Assembly: GCF_004959855.1 (NCBI RefSeq)
Contig: NZ_SPNT01000001.1
Span: 806,001 to 870,000, forward strand
DNA: 64,000 bases
DNA from: Nitratireductor sp. XY-223
Lineage (GTDB): Bacteria > Pseudomonadota > Alphaproteobacteria > Rhizobiales > Rhizobiaceae
Direction of reading: 5' to 3'
Part shown: in pieces, positions 49,876 through 59,327 of the stretch
How the letters are laid out: every line of letters begins with the position of its first letter
Position numbering within the stretch: position 1 is the stretch's first letter
Notes under the pieces: model-generated
Databases searched by the model: none
Seen by the model: the letters and a program-made list of their open reading frames with translations, nothing else
What the model was told of the DNA's origin: nothing
Made by a program: the position numbers and the translations under genes

Positions 49876-50430
49876 TCACGGCTCTAGCTTGCTCAGGAAC
49901 CGGGCGAACACCATCAGGCCTTCCGGCCAGGGGCCAAATCCCGATTCCGCATTGATGTGTCCGGCCTTGCCGGCATCCATGAACAGCGCACCCCAGGCAT
50001 GGGCGGTATCGTCCGCGGTGTCAAAGCTGCTGTAGGGATCGTCGCGGCTGGCGATCACCAGCGACGGAAACGGCAGCGGGTCGCGCGAATACGGCCCGAA
50101 CGTCATCAGGTGTTTCGGCCGAATCTTCGGATTGCTTACGTCGGGCGGCGCCACCAGCAGTGCACCGGCAACGTCGTTGTCGAATTCCGAAACTGCCTGG
50201 ACTGCCGCTGCCGTGCCCAGCGAGTGGGCGACAATCACCACCGGTCTGGTCGCCCGGTTGACCGCCGCCGCGATGTTGGCCGTCCATTCCTCCCGCTCGG
50301 GCTTTGCCCAGGACTGCTGCTCGACCCTGCGCGCGGTCGACAGCTTGGCCTGCCACCGGCTCTGCCAGTGGTCCGGGCCCGAGTTCTTATAGCCGGGAAC
50401 AATCAAGATGTCGGCGTCGGAAGCTTTCAT
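49876..50430 (-). CDS. RBBP9/YdeN-family serine hydrolase
   Basis: 184 residues. The start DADILIVPGYKNSGPDHWQSRW is the family hallmark; the nucleophile serine is in VAHSLGTAA, the aspartate in ASRDDPY and the histidine in KAGHINAESGFGPWPEG. Small cytosolic alpha/beta hydrolases of unknown natural substrate. It follows purB by 28 bases on the same strand, probably co-transcribed. Confidence 0.92.
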   Translation of the reverse strand: MKASDADILIVPGYKNSGPDHWQSRWQAKLSTARRVEQQSWAKPEREEWTANIAAAVNRATRPVVIVAHSLGTAAAVQAVSEFDNDVAGALLVAPPDVSNPKIRPKHLMTFGPYSRDPLPFPSLVIASRDDPYSSFDTADDTAHAWGALFMDAGKAGHINAESGFGPWPEGLMVFARFLSKLEP

Positions 50431-50458
50431 TCTTCACCCATGAAACGAATTCAGGAAC

Positions 50459-51769
<1,311 letters not shown>

Positions 51770-51847
51770 AAATTGTGCTCACGGGTGAGAAGAATTCGGG
51801 GGAGCGCGCGCCGCATGGCAGCCTGCTAGCAGAAAAATCCGGCGATC

Positions 51848-52342
51848 TCAACGCATGCTTTTGACAAGCCAGAAGCTTGCCGCTGCGACAAGGACCGGTC
51901 CGAGCGGAAGATAATTCCTCAAGCCGATAACGGCAAACTGGTAGAGCGCCGATGCCAGTGTCAAAGCAAGCTGATAAAGCCACAGCGTCGTCAGGAACTC
52001 GCCGTGCCACGAAGCGAAGAAGATCCAGTATGTGACCGCATACAGGCCGGCGGTAACGGCGACGGTCAACACGCCTAGGCACAGAAAAATGGCCGCGAAG
52101 CGCGTTTCTCCTGGGCGCCGGCCGGCAAGCAGAAAGGCCATCCATACAGCAGGAGTGAACGCGACCGTTCCTCCGGCGAAATAGAGCAGCAACAGGGCGT
52201 TGCGGTTGGCCGTGAGCCCGCCGATGGACAGTTCAAGCCCGCCGAAAAGGGACAATGCCATCGCCGCGCCCCATATCGGTGCCCACGCGAGCAGGAATCG
52301 CAAGCCGGGACGCTTTTTGCCGATTCGGGCTATTGCGGTCAT
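51848..52342 (-). CDS. Predicted inner-membrane protein of unknown function
   Basis: 164 residues with about five hydrophobic helices (near 17-38, 46-70, 82-105, 117-135 and 140-160) and short loops; the N-terminus is basic (KKRPG), so it should face the cytoplasm. No conserved domain recognised. It sits between rpe and purB on the same strand. Confidence 0.75.
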   Translation of the reverse strand: MTAIARIGKKRPGLRFLLAWAPIWGAAMALSLFGGLELSIGGLTANRNALLLLYFAGGTVAFTPAVWMAFLLAGRRPGETRFAAIFLCLGVLTVAVTAGLYAVTYWIFFASWHGEFLTTLWLYQLALTLASALYQFAVIGLRNYLPLGPVLVAAASFWLVKSMR

Positions 52343-52381
52343 CGGCTGACAATCGGGCCGCTGGTCCCGATGCGCGACACG

Positions 52382-53059
52382 CTATTTTTGCGCCGCCTGC
52401 GCGGCACCCCGGATCGCCGAAATATTCTTGCGGTAGGCCTCCGCGGTGCCGCCCTTGAAGACCGCCGATCCGGCAACCAGTGCATTGATGCCGGCGGCGG
52501 CGGCGTCGGGTGCGGTGTCCGGCGTCACGCCGCCGTCGATTTCCAGGTCGATCGGCCGGTTGCCGATCATGGCGCGGATGCGGCGCGCCTTTTCCAGCAC
52601 CGCGGGAATGAATTTCTGACCGCCGAACCCGGGATTGACGCTCATCACCAGGATGAGATCGAGCTCGTCGAGGACATATTCGATGACATCCTCAGGCGTG
52701 GCGGGATTGAGGGAGACGCCGGCCTTTTTGCCGAGCGACCGGATGGCCTGCAGCGAGCGGTGCAGATGCGGGCCGGCCTCGGCATGGACCGTGATGATGT
52801 CGCAGCCGGCCTTCGCGAAGGCTTCGATATAGGGATCGCAGGGCGCGATCATCAGGTGACAGTCGAAAACGAGGTCGCTGTGCGGGCGCAGCGACTTGAT
52901 CACGTCCGGGCCGTAGGAGATGTTCGGCACGAAATGGCCGTCCATGACATCCAGATGGATCCAGTCGGCGCCGGCTGCGGTCACGTCCCGCACCTCGTCG
53001 CCGAGTTTCGAATAGTCGGCGGCAAGAATGGACGGCGCTATGGTGATTGGGCGGGTCAT
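52382..53059 (-). CDS. rpe: Ribulose-phosphate 3-epimerase
   Basis: 225 residues from the ATG at 53059 ([20 protein letters not shown]). TIM barrel with the metal-site motifs [30 protein letters not shown] and LEIDGGV. It interconverts ribulose- and xylulose-5-phosphate in the pentose phosphate pathway. The frame is open 27 codons further upstream but that part is not family-like. Confidence 0.97.
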   Translation of the reverse strand: MTRPITIAPSILAADYSKLGDEVRDVTAAGADWIHLDVMDGHFVPNISYGPDVIKSLRPHSDLVFDCHLMIAPCDPYIEAFAKAGCDIITVHAEAGPHLHRSLQAIRSLGKKAGVSLNPATPEDVIEYVLDELDLILVMSVNPGFGGQKFIPAVLEKARRIRAMIGNRPIDLEIDGGVTPDTAPDAAAAGINALVAGSAVFKGGTAEAYRKNISAIRGAAQAAQK

Positions 53060-53152
53060 CGGCTGCTCCGGTGGTCGGGAGATTGGGGCGCAATTAGCAT
53101 TTCCCGCCGGCCCGGACAATCGGACCATGAAGGTTTCCACCGCCGGTTCGCA

Positions 53153-54175
53153 TCAGCCGCCATTCCCGTATCTGTCCTGCCAGGTCGGCCACAGGTCGCC
53201 AGGCTCCGGGGTTGCATCGTAGACGCCGCGCGCAATCGCCCGGGACATGGTCGACGCGGCCACGGCACACAGGTCGAGAAAGCCGTCGACCTCGAGACGT
53301 TTTCCGCTGCGGCCGGTGGCGAGGCAGAATATCAGGTCGCCGTCAAAGGGCGTGTGGGCGGGCCAGATCGCTCGGGCGTAACCGTCATGGGCTGCGACCG
53401 CGAGGCGCTTGGCTTCCGCCTTGGTGAGGATCGCGTCCGTGGCGATTGCCGCGATGGTGGTGTTGGCTCCCTCAAGTGTCTGCCGCTCGCGGAATTTGAT
53501 GCGCAGATCGGTCGTGCTTTCCGGCAGCGGCGACGGCAGGCCGAGGCCGCCGAATTCGCTGCCCATCTCGAACGGCGCGGCCCAGAAATGGGCGCCGCCG
53601 GCAACGTTCACCGTGCCGACCGAATTGACGGCCACCAGCGCCCCGACCGTCACGCCGTTGTCGAGGACGGCGGAGGCCGAGCCAAGCCCGCCCTTCAGTT
53701 CGGCCGTCACGGCACCGGCACCGGCGCCAGCGGTTCCGGTGTCGAAGTCCGGCCCGGCGGCGAGCGCCGCCTCGTATCCGAGTTCCCGGTAGGGCGGATA
53801 GAGGCCCCAGTCCTTGTCGCCGCCGTTGATCATGTCGAACAGGATGGCGCCGGGCACGATCGGGATCACCGCATCGCCGATCTGAAAACCCACACGTTTC
53901 TCGCGCAGGGCCGCCTGTACGCCGGAGGCCGCATCGAGACCGAAGGCGGAACCGCCCGACAGGACGATCGCATTGACGCTCTCCACGGTGTTGTGCGGCT
54001 CCAGCAGGTCGGTGTCGCGGGTTCCCGGCGCGCCGCCGAGAACCTGCACGGACGCGACGGCGCTGTCCTGGCACAAAATCGCGGTGACGCCGGACTTGAG
54101 TTTCGCATCCTGCGCATTGCCGACGACAAGGCCGTCGACATCGGTGATGAGATTGCGCGGGCCGGCTATCGTCAT
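53153..54175 (-). CDS. P1-family (DmpA/NylC-type) N-terminal-nucleophile peptidase or amidase
   Basis: 340 residues. Family features: LITDVDGLVVGNAQD, LGGAPGTRDTDLL, IVLSGGSAFGLDAASGV and NGGDKDW. The self-cleavage site is probably within EGANTTIAAIATDA (about residues 245-258), with a threonine rather than the DmpA serine as nucleophile, as in the nylon-oligomer hydrolase NylC. Such enzymes split aminopeptide or amide substrates. It has no signal peptide. It is coupled by an ATGA overlap to the upstream binding-protein gene, hinting at joint action on one ligand. Confidence 0.87.
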   Translation of the reverse strand: MTIAGPRNLITDVDGLVVGNAQDAKLKSGVTAILCQDSAVASVQVLGGAPGTRDTDLLEPHNTVESVNAIVLSGGSAFGLDAASGVQAALREKRVGFQIGDAVIPIVPGAILFDMINGGDKDWGLYPPYRELGYEAALAAGPDFDTGTAGAGAGAVTAELKGGLGSASAVLDNGVTVGALVAVNSVGTVNVAGGAHFWAAPFEMGSEFGGLGLPSPLPESTTDLRIKFRERQTLEGANTTIAAIATDAILTKAEAKRLAVAAHDGYARAIWPAHTPFDGDLIFCLATGRSGKRLEVDGFLDLCAVAASTMSRAIARGVYDATPEPGDLWPTWQDRYGNGG

Positions 54176-55320
54176 TGCGTGGTTTCCTCGTTGATGCCGG
54201 ACCGGACGTCCTCGGCCAGGTTGGCCGGCACGAACGTGCCGTCATGCCAGACCATCAGCTCGAACGGGTTGTCCTTGCGCTCGCCGAAATCGTCGAACTC
54301 GATCGGGCCGAGCGCGGTGAAGAACTCGCGCCCGGTCAGATAATCGCCCAGGGGCGCCTGCGTGACCGCCGCGGCCCGCTTTGCCGCGAGGAGGATCTGT
54401 CCGGCGGCATATGAGGGAATGGCGTAGCCGCTTATGCTGATTTCGGCGTCGTCGAACTGCTTGACGGCGCGCGTCGCGCTGGGCAGGAAACGCGGCTCGG
54501 GCAGGGTGACGGCCAGGAACCCGTCGGCCAGCGCCGGATCGCCTTCTGCGGCGTTGAGCGCATCGCCGCCGAGAAAAACAAGGCCGAGACCGGCCTCGGC
54601 GCTGTCGCGGGCGATCGTTGCCGCGTCCTGGCGGTCGCCGCCGATGAAAACATGTGTTGCGCCGGACTTCTGCAATCGTCTGACCAGGCCAAATTGCCGG
54701 TCTTGCGTTGGGCGGAAATTGTCAACGAAAATTGGACTTATGCCAATTTCTTCAAGCATCAGTCGAACGGATTCCATCAGTTCGCGGCCGTAAATGGTAC
54801 CATCTTCGACCAGCGCCAGCGGCTTGCCGAGCCAGTCCGTCGAGATGACACGGGTGACCATCTTGGCCTCGTCGTCGTCCCGCGGCGCGAGGCGGTAAAA
54901 CAGCCAGTCGTTGCGGCTGGCATCCTCGGCGATGATCGCGGAACGAACGCCAAGCGATATGGATGGAATATCCGAGGCGGACAGGATCGGAAGCGCCGCC
55001 GCAAGGCTTTCCATGCACAAGAATCCGACAACGGCATCGACGCCGGCTTCCGCGAACGCGCTGGCTGCATCCTCGCCGCCCTCGGTATCGCAGGTGTCCG
55101 GTTCCTCGAGAACCTCAGCAATAGCAACCCCCGAATTATCCTTCAGGACATTGATTCCATTGACGATTTGTTCTCCGAGGATGGCAAAATTGCCCTCGGT
55201 GGGCACGAAGACGCCGAGTCGCAGGCTGTCCTCCGTTTCCTGGGCGGAAGCGGCCGTAAGACAAGAATGGAAACCCACGAGGAACAGCGCAGAAAGTAGG
55301 GGCAGTCGTGCCAGCCTCAT
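54172..55320 (-). CDS. Orphan periplasmic branched-chain-amino-acid-type binding protein
   Basis: 382 residues from the ATG at 55320, which has AAAGGAAT ahead. Signal peptide cut near AASAQE. Type I periplasmic fold as in LivK-like proteins: LRLGVFVPTEGNFAILGEQI, the disulfide-like CDTEGGEDAASAF and VVGFLCMESLAA region, and GRELMESVRLMLEE. No permease or ATPase genes are next to it, so it may deliver to a remote transporter or act as a sensor. It overlaps the downstream P1 peptidase gene by four bases. Confidence 0.85.
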   Translation of the reverse strand: MRLARLPLLSALFLVGFHSCLTAASAQETEDSLRLGVFVPTEGNFAILGEQIVNGINVLKDNSGVAIAEVLEEPDTCDTEGGEDAASAFAEAGVDAVVGFLCMESLAAALPILSASDIPSISLGVRSAIIAEDASRNDWLFYRLAPRDDDEAKMVTRVISTDWLGKPLALVEDGTIYGRELMESVRLMLEEIGISPIFVDNFRPTQDRQFGLVRRLQKSGATHVFIGGDRQDAATIARDSAEAGLGLVFLGGDALNAAEGDPALADGFLAVTLPEPRFLPSATRAVKQFDDAEISISGYAIPSYAAGQILLAAKRAAAVTQAPLGDYLTGREFFTALGPIEFDDFGERKDNPFELMVWHDGTFVPANLAEDVRSGINEETTQ

Positions 55321-55511
55321 CGGATTCCTTTCCCCTGGTCGAAGTGGGCCGTACTCACAGCGATACCAGATCAGCAAACGGCGACCAAGTCGTACATTGC
55401 AGTTTTGCCGTTTGGGCGCACCGGGTTGCGCGGTATCCGGTCGGCCGGCGTGGCAGCCTCACCATCCCTGCACCGAAAATTAGGAGAAATTCGGCAAAAT
55501 GGTTCCAATAT

Positions 55512-55523
55512 ACACAGATGTGT
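55512..55523. promoter_or_regulatory. Short inverted repeat before the flavin-reductase operon
   Basis: ACACA (55512-55516) and TGTGT (55519-55523) face each other with two bases between, about 50 bases before the flavin-reductase start. Possible operator for the molybdo-enzyme maturation operon; weak. Confidence 0.25.
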
Positions 55524-55575
55524 CTATGTATTGCGATCACGCCGATACATGCCCGAATGCCACTGGAGACGTTGC

Positions 55576-56070
55576 GTGTTGGAACGAAGGACCGTTCTGT
55601 CCGAGGACTACAGGAATGCCATGGCCCATTACGCGGGCCACGTGCAGCTCGTCACGACCGAACTCGGCGGCGTGCGGCGCGGTGTCACCGTGACGGCGGC
55701 CTGTTCGGTCTCGGATGAGCCGCCGATCGTGCTCGTGTGCCTCAACAAGTCCAATCCCAACAACACGATTTTCTTGGAAAGCAAGCGCTTCGCGCTCAAC
55801 ACGCTGGCCGTGCAGCACCAGTCGATGGCGGCCGCTTTCGCGGGTTTCGATCAAAAGAGCGCCGACGAGCGCTTCGCGATGGCCGAGTGGGACACGATTT
55901 CGACCGGCAGTCCGACCCTGAGCGATGCCATGGCGGTGTTCGATTGCAATCTCTCCGACCACAAAGTCATGGCCACGCACATGGTGCTGTTCGGAGAGGT
56001 CGTCGGATTGCGCATTGGCGAGATGCAGTCGTCGCTGCTGTTTCTGGATCGGCAGTGGCGAAGCCTTTGA
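55576..56070 (+). CDS. RutF-like flavin reductase
   Basis: 164 residues from the GTG at 55576, which has GGAG eight bases upstream; an ATG at 55549 and starts further up stay in frame but are not family-like. The FMN-binding split-barrel fold shows as AMAHYAGHVQLVTT, GVTVTAACSVSDEPP, VCLNKSNPNN and ATHMVLFGEVVGLR. It reduces FMN or FAD with NAD(P)H for a partner enzyme. Head gene of a run that continues with coxD, coxE and the xdhC halves, 45 bases before coxD. Confidence 0.85.
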   Translation: MLERRTVLSEDYRNAMAHYAGHVQLVTTELGGVRRGVTVTAACSVSDEPPIVLVCLNKSNPNNTIFLESKRFALNTLAVQHQSMAAAFAGFDQKSADERFAMAEWDTISTGSPTLSDAMAVFDCNLSDHKVMATHMVLFGEVVGLRIGEMQSSLLFLDRQWRSL

Positions 56071-56115
56071 CGACCGCCAGTTGCCGGCCCCGACCAATTT
56101 CTTGAGGATCATGCC

Positions 56116-57039
56116 TTGACCAACAAGCCGAAACCCATTCCAGGCTCGATCGACGAAACACTCGAATTGATGGACAGCCAGGACTATGTCGCCAGCCGCG
56201 CTCTGGCGACCGTTCTGTTCCTGAGCCTGAAAATGAAGCGTCCGCTCCTGCTGGAGGGCGAGGCAGGCGTCGGCAAGACCGAGATCGCCAAGATCCTGGC
56301 GCGGGGCCTGAACCGTCCGCTGATCCGACTCCAGTGCTACGAGGGCCTCGATATCTCGACGGCCGTCTACGAGTGGAACTATCCGGCGCAGATGCTGGAG
56401 ATCCGGTTGTCGGAAGCCTCCGGCGAGACCGATCGATCGGCCATCGAGCGCAATATTTTCTCCGACGACTACCTGATCCGCCGGCCGGTCCTGCAGGCGC
56501 TGTCCGCCAAGCAGGGCGGCGCGCCGATATTCCTTATCGACGAGCTCGACCGCACCGATGAGGCGTTCGAAGCCTATCTTCTCGAACTGCTTTCCGAATA
56601 CCAGGTGTCGATACCGGAGATCGGAGTCGTCAAGGCGGACGAGCCGCCGATCGTGATCATCACGACAAACCGGACCCGGGAGATCCACGACGCGCTCAAG
56701 CGCCGCTGCCTCTATCACTGGGTGGATTATCCGACCGCGGAGGCGGAGCTCGAGATCGTGCAGCGCAAGGTGCCGGGATGCAATGCCGCCTTGTCGAAGG
56801 AACTCGTCGGCTACGTGCAGAAGCTCAGAACGCTCGACCTCTTCAAGAATCCGGGTGTCGCCGAGACCATCGACTGGGCCAGTGCCCTGACGGAACTCGA
56901 CAGCGTCGCGCTCGATCCCGAAGTGATCTCCGATACGATCGGAACGCTGTTGAAGTACCAGGACGATATCGCGCGTATCGAAGAGGGCGAAGGCAGGAAA
57001 CTCCTGGAGGAAGTGAAGTCCGAGCTCGCCGCCGTCTGA
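56116..57039 (+). CDS. coxD: MoxR-type AAA+ ATPase CoxD
   Basis: 307 residues starting with TTG at 56116 (nearby ATG frames stop at once). Walker A is GEAGVGKTE, Walker B IFLIDELDR, sensor 1 VIITTNRTRE. In carboxydotrophs CoxD is an AAA+ chaperone working with CoxE to mature the [CuSMoO2] active site of CO dehydrogenase; homologues accompany other Mo-hydroxylases. coxE follows after 27 bases. Confidence 0.93.
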   Translation: MTNKPKPIPGSIDETLELMDSQDYVASRALATVLFLSLKMKRPLLLEGEAGVGKTEIAKILARGLNRPLIRLQCYEGLDISTAVYEWNYPAQMLEIRLSEASGETDRSAIERNIFSDDYLIRRPVLQALSAKQGGAPIFLIDELDRTDEAFEAYLLELLSEYQVSIPEIGVVKADEPPIVIITTNRTREIHDALKRRCLYHWVDYPTAEAELEIVQRKVPGCNAALSKELVGYVQKLRTLDLFKNPGVAETIDWASALTELDSVALDPEVISDTIGTLLKYQDDIARIEEGEGRKLLEEVKSELAAV

Positions 57040-57066
57040 GCGGGCGAACCGGACAGGGTTCAAAGC

Positions 57067-58290
57067 ATGACCGATATCGCCAAGCCGAAACCGGACGGAC
57101 GGCTCGCCGACAACATCGTCTTTTTCGCCCGCGCCCTCAGGCGCGCCGGCATGCGTGTCGGCCCGGCCGCGGTCACCGACGCAGTCGAGGCCGTCCGGAT
57201 AACCGGCATCGGTTCGCGCGAGGATTTCTACTGGACGCTTCACTCGATTTTCGTCAACCGGCACGAGGATCATGCGGTCTTCGACGAGGCATTCCGCCTG
57301 TTCTGGCGATCGCGCAATCTCATCGAAAAGATGATCGCGATGTTCTCGCCGGTGGCGCTGGAGCAGCGCGAACGGGAAAAGCAGCGCGCCGGAGAAACCA
57401 GGGCGAGCCAGGCGATGCAGCAACGGGACGAACGGCGTCCGCAACGGGACGAGCCGGAAATCGAGATCGACGCGCGGTTCACGAGTTCGGGGCGGGAGGT
57501 GCTCAGAAAAATGGATTTCGCGCAGATGACCGCGGAAGAAATCGTCGAGGCCAAGCGGGCCCTGTCGCGCCTGATCCTCCCTTTCGACCGGGTCCGCACC
57601 CGCCGCTACGCGCCAAGCCACCGGCCGTTGAAAGTCGATCCGCGCGCCACGATGCGGACGGCCCTGAAGACCGGCGGGTCGTTGATTCTGCCGCGCTTCC
57701 GCGAGCCCAGGATGGTGCATCCGCCGCTCGTCGTGCTGGCCGACATCTCGGGGTCCATGAGCCAGTATACAAGGGTGTTTCTGCACTTCCTCCATGTGCT
57801 GACCGAGAAACGCCGCCGGGTTCACACCTTCCTGTTCGGGACGCGTCTGACCAACGTCACGCGGCAGATGCGTTACCGTGACCCCGATGAGGCATTGGAG
57901 GAATGCGCCGCGGCGGTCGAGGACTGGTCGGGCGGGACACGCATTGCCGATACGCTCTCCGAGTTCAACCGCTTGTGGTCGCGCCGTGTCCTGTCCCAGG
58001 GGGCGGTCGTGCTGCTGATCAGCGACGGGCTCGAACGCGAAGGCGTCGGCGACCTGCCGCATCAGATGGAGAGGCTACACAAATCCTGCCGGCGGCTGAT
58101 CTGGCTCAATCCGTTGCTGCGCTTCGAGGGATTCGAGGCGCGCGCCATGGGCGTGCGGGCGATGCTGCCGCATGTTGACGAGTTCAGGCCGGTGCACAAT
58201 CTAGAAGCCCTGTCGGACCTGGTCGACGCGCTGGAAGGACAGGGCAATGTGTCGACCGATCCGCGACGGTTTCTGTCTCGCGCAGCCTAG
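57067..58290 (+). CDS. coxE: VWA-domain protein CoxE
   Basis: 407 residues. The C-terminal von Willebrand A domain has the metal site DISGSMSQY and the second-site DGLEREG; the N-terminal half has the VWA_CoxE look (FARALRRAGMRVGP). A charged stretch about residues 100-135 is rich in Arg/Glu/Gln. It forms an AAA-VWA pair with CoxD for metallo-enzyme maturation. Followed by xdhC after 11 bases. Confidence 0.93.
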   Translation: MTDIAKPKPDGRLADNIVFFARALRRAGMRVGPAAVTDAVEAVRITGIGSREDFYWTLHSIFVNRHEDHAVFDEAFRLFWRSRNLIEKMIAMFSPVALEQREREKQRAGETRASQAMQQRDERRPQRDEPEIEIDARFTSSGREVLRKMDFAQMTAEEIVEAKRALSRLILPFDRVRTRRYAPSHRPLKVDPRATMRTALKTGGSLILPRFREPRMVHPPLVVLADISGSMSQYTRVFLHFLHVLTEKRRRVHTFLFGTRLTNVTRQMRYRDPDEALEECAAAVEDWSGGTRIADTLSEFNRLWSRRVLSQGAVVLLISDGLEREGVGDLPHQMERLHKSCRRLIWLNPLLRFEGFEARAMGVRAMLPHVDEFRPVHNLEALSDLVDALEGQGNVSTDPRRFLSRAA

Positions 58291-58301
58291 GGAGCAATGC
58301 G

Positions 58302-58631
58302 ATGAACGATACTCAAGAACCGCTGGACCCGCTGACCGTGGCCGAACGCTGGGCGGGCGAGGGAAGGGACGTGGCGATCGCCACCGTTGTCGAGACCTGG
58401 GGTTCGGCGCCGCGGCCGGTCGGAAGTCACCTCGTCATCGACGGCGAAGGCAATTTTCACGGTTCGGTTTCGGGCGGCTGCGTCGAGGGCGCGGTCGTCA
58501 GCGAGGCCATTGACGTGATGTCGGAAGGCAGACCGCGGGTGCTGGAGTTCGGCGTTGCCGACGAGACCGCGTGGCAGGTGGGTCTTTCCTGCGGCGGGCG
58601 GATCCGCGTTTTTGTCGAAAAGCTGAGGTAG
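58302..58631 (+). CDS. XdhC/CoxI N-terminal-domain protein
   Basis: 109 residues carrying only the N-terminal XdhC/CoxI domain: VVETWGSAPRPVGSHLV, SGGCVEGAVV and GLSCGGRIRVFVE. The full XdhC protein also has a Rossmann domain, here encoded as a separate gene starting three bases later. XdhC carries sulfurated molybdenum cofactor to Mo-hydroxylases. The split is a normal variant in Cox-type clusters. Confidence 0.92.
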   Translation: MNDTQEPLDPLTVAERWAGEGRDVAIATVVETWGSAPRPVGSHLVIDGEGNFHGSVSGGCVEGAVVSEAIDVMSEGRPRVLEFGVADETAWQVGLSCGGRIRVFVEKLR

Positions 58632-58634
58632 TTC

Positions 58635-59327
58635 GTGGACACGGACCTTTTAAAGCAGTTGAACGAGGAGCGGCAGGCGCGCCGGGCGGCGATCCTGATC
58701 ACCGATCTCGGGGATGGCAGCGGACGCCTGCTGCGCGAGGGCGAGAGCGCCGGCGACGCATTCGGCGACGCTGCCGAGCGCGCCTTCCGGAGCGGCAAGT
58801 CGGCTGTCGTCGAAGCGGACGGCCGTGATTATTTTCTCAATGTGCACCTGCCGCCCGCCAGGCTCGTCGTCATCGGCGCGGTGCACATATCGCAGGCGCT
58901 GGCGCCGATGGCCCGTATCGCCGGCTTCGACATGACCGTCATCGATCCGCGGACCGCCTTTGCAACGCAGGAGCGCTTCAGCGGTGTCGAATTGCTCGCG
59001 GAGTGGCCCGATGAGGTGCTCGAACGCGTACCGCTCGATGCCTACACGGCACTTGCCGCCGTAACCCACGATCCGAAGATCGACGATTTTCCGCTTAAAT
59101 GCGCGCTGGAGGCCGGGTGTTTCTATGTCGGCGCGCTCGGCAGCCGCAAGACGCATGCGAAACGGGTGGAGCGGCTGAAGGAACTGGGACTAGACGACAA
59201 CAGGATCGGCCGCATCTCCGCGCCGATCGGTCTCGATATCGGAGCCTCAAGCCCGTCGGAGATCGCGGTCGCCATTTTGGCCGAAGTTATCGCCGCCCTG
59301 CGCAAGCGGCAGGTGGCGGTCCGTTGA
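58635..59327 (+). CDS. XdhC Rossmann-domain protein
   Basis: 230 residues starting with GTG. The Rossmann part begins at VVIGAVHISQALAPMARIAGF and has VIDPRTAFAT, VTHDPKID and VGALGSRKTHAKR, the C-terminal half of XdhC. The first 70 residues are an extra acidic alpha/beta region. With the preceding gene it makes the two halves of one molybdenum-cofactor chaperone. Its TGA stop overlaps the TTG start of the next gene. Confidence 0.92.
   Translation: MDTDLLKQLNEERQARRAAILITDLGDGSGRLLREGESAGDAFGDAAERAFRSGKSAVVEADGRDYFLNVHLPPARLVVIGAVHISQALAPMARIAGFDMTVIDPRTAFATQERFSGVELLAEWPDEVLERVPLDAYTALAAVTHDPKIDDFPLKCALEAGCFYVGALGSRKTHAKRVERLKELGLDDNRIGRISAPIGLDIGASSPSEIAVAILAEVIAALRKRQVAVR

Noticed and set aside
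52370-54343. 657-codon open frame on the plus strand
   Set aside because: Antisense to rpe and the P1 peptidase; no domain-like content.
55537-58062. 841-codon open frame on the minus strand
   Set aside because: Antisense to the flavin reductase, coxD and coxE genes, all of which have clear motifs.
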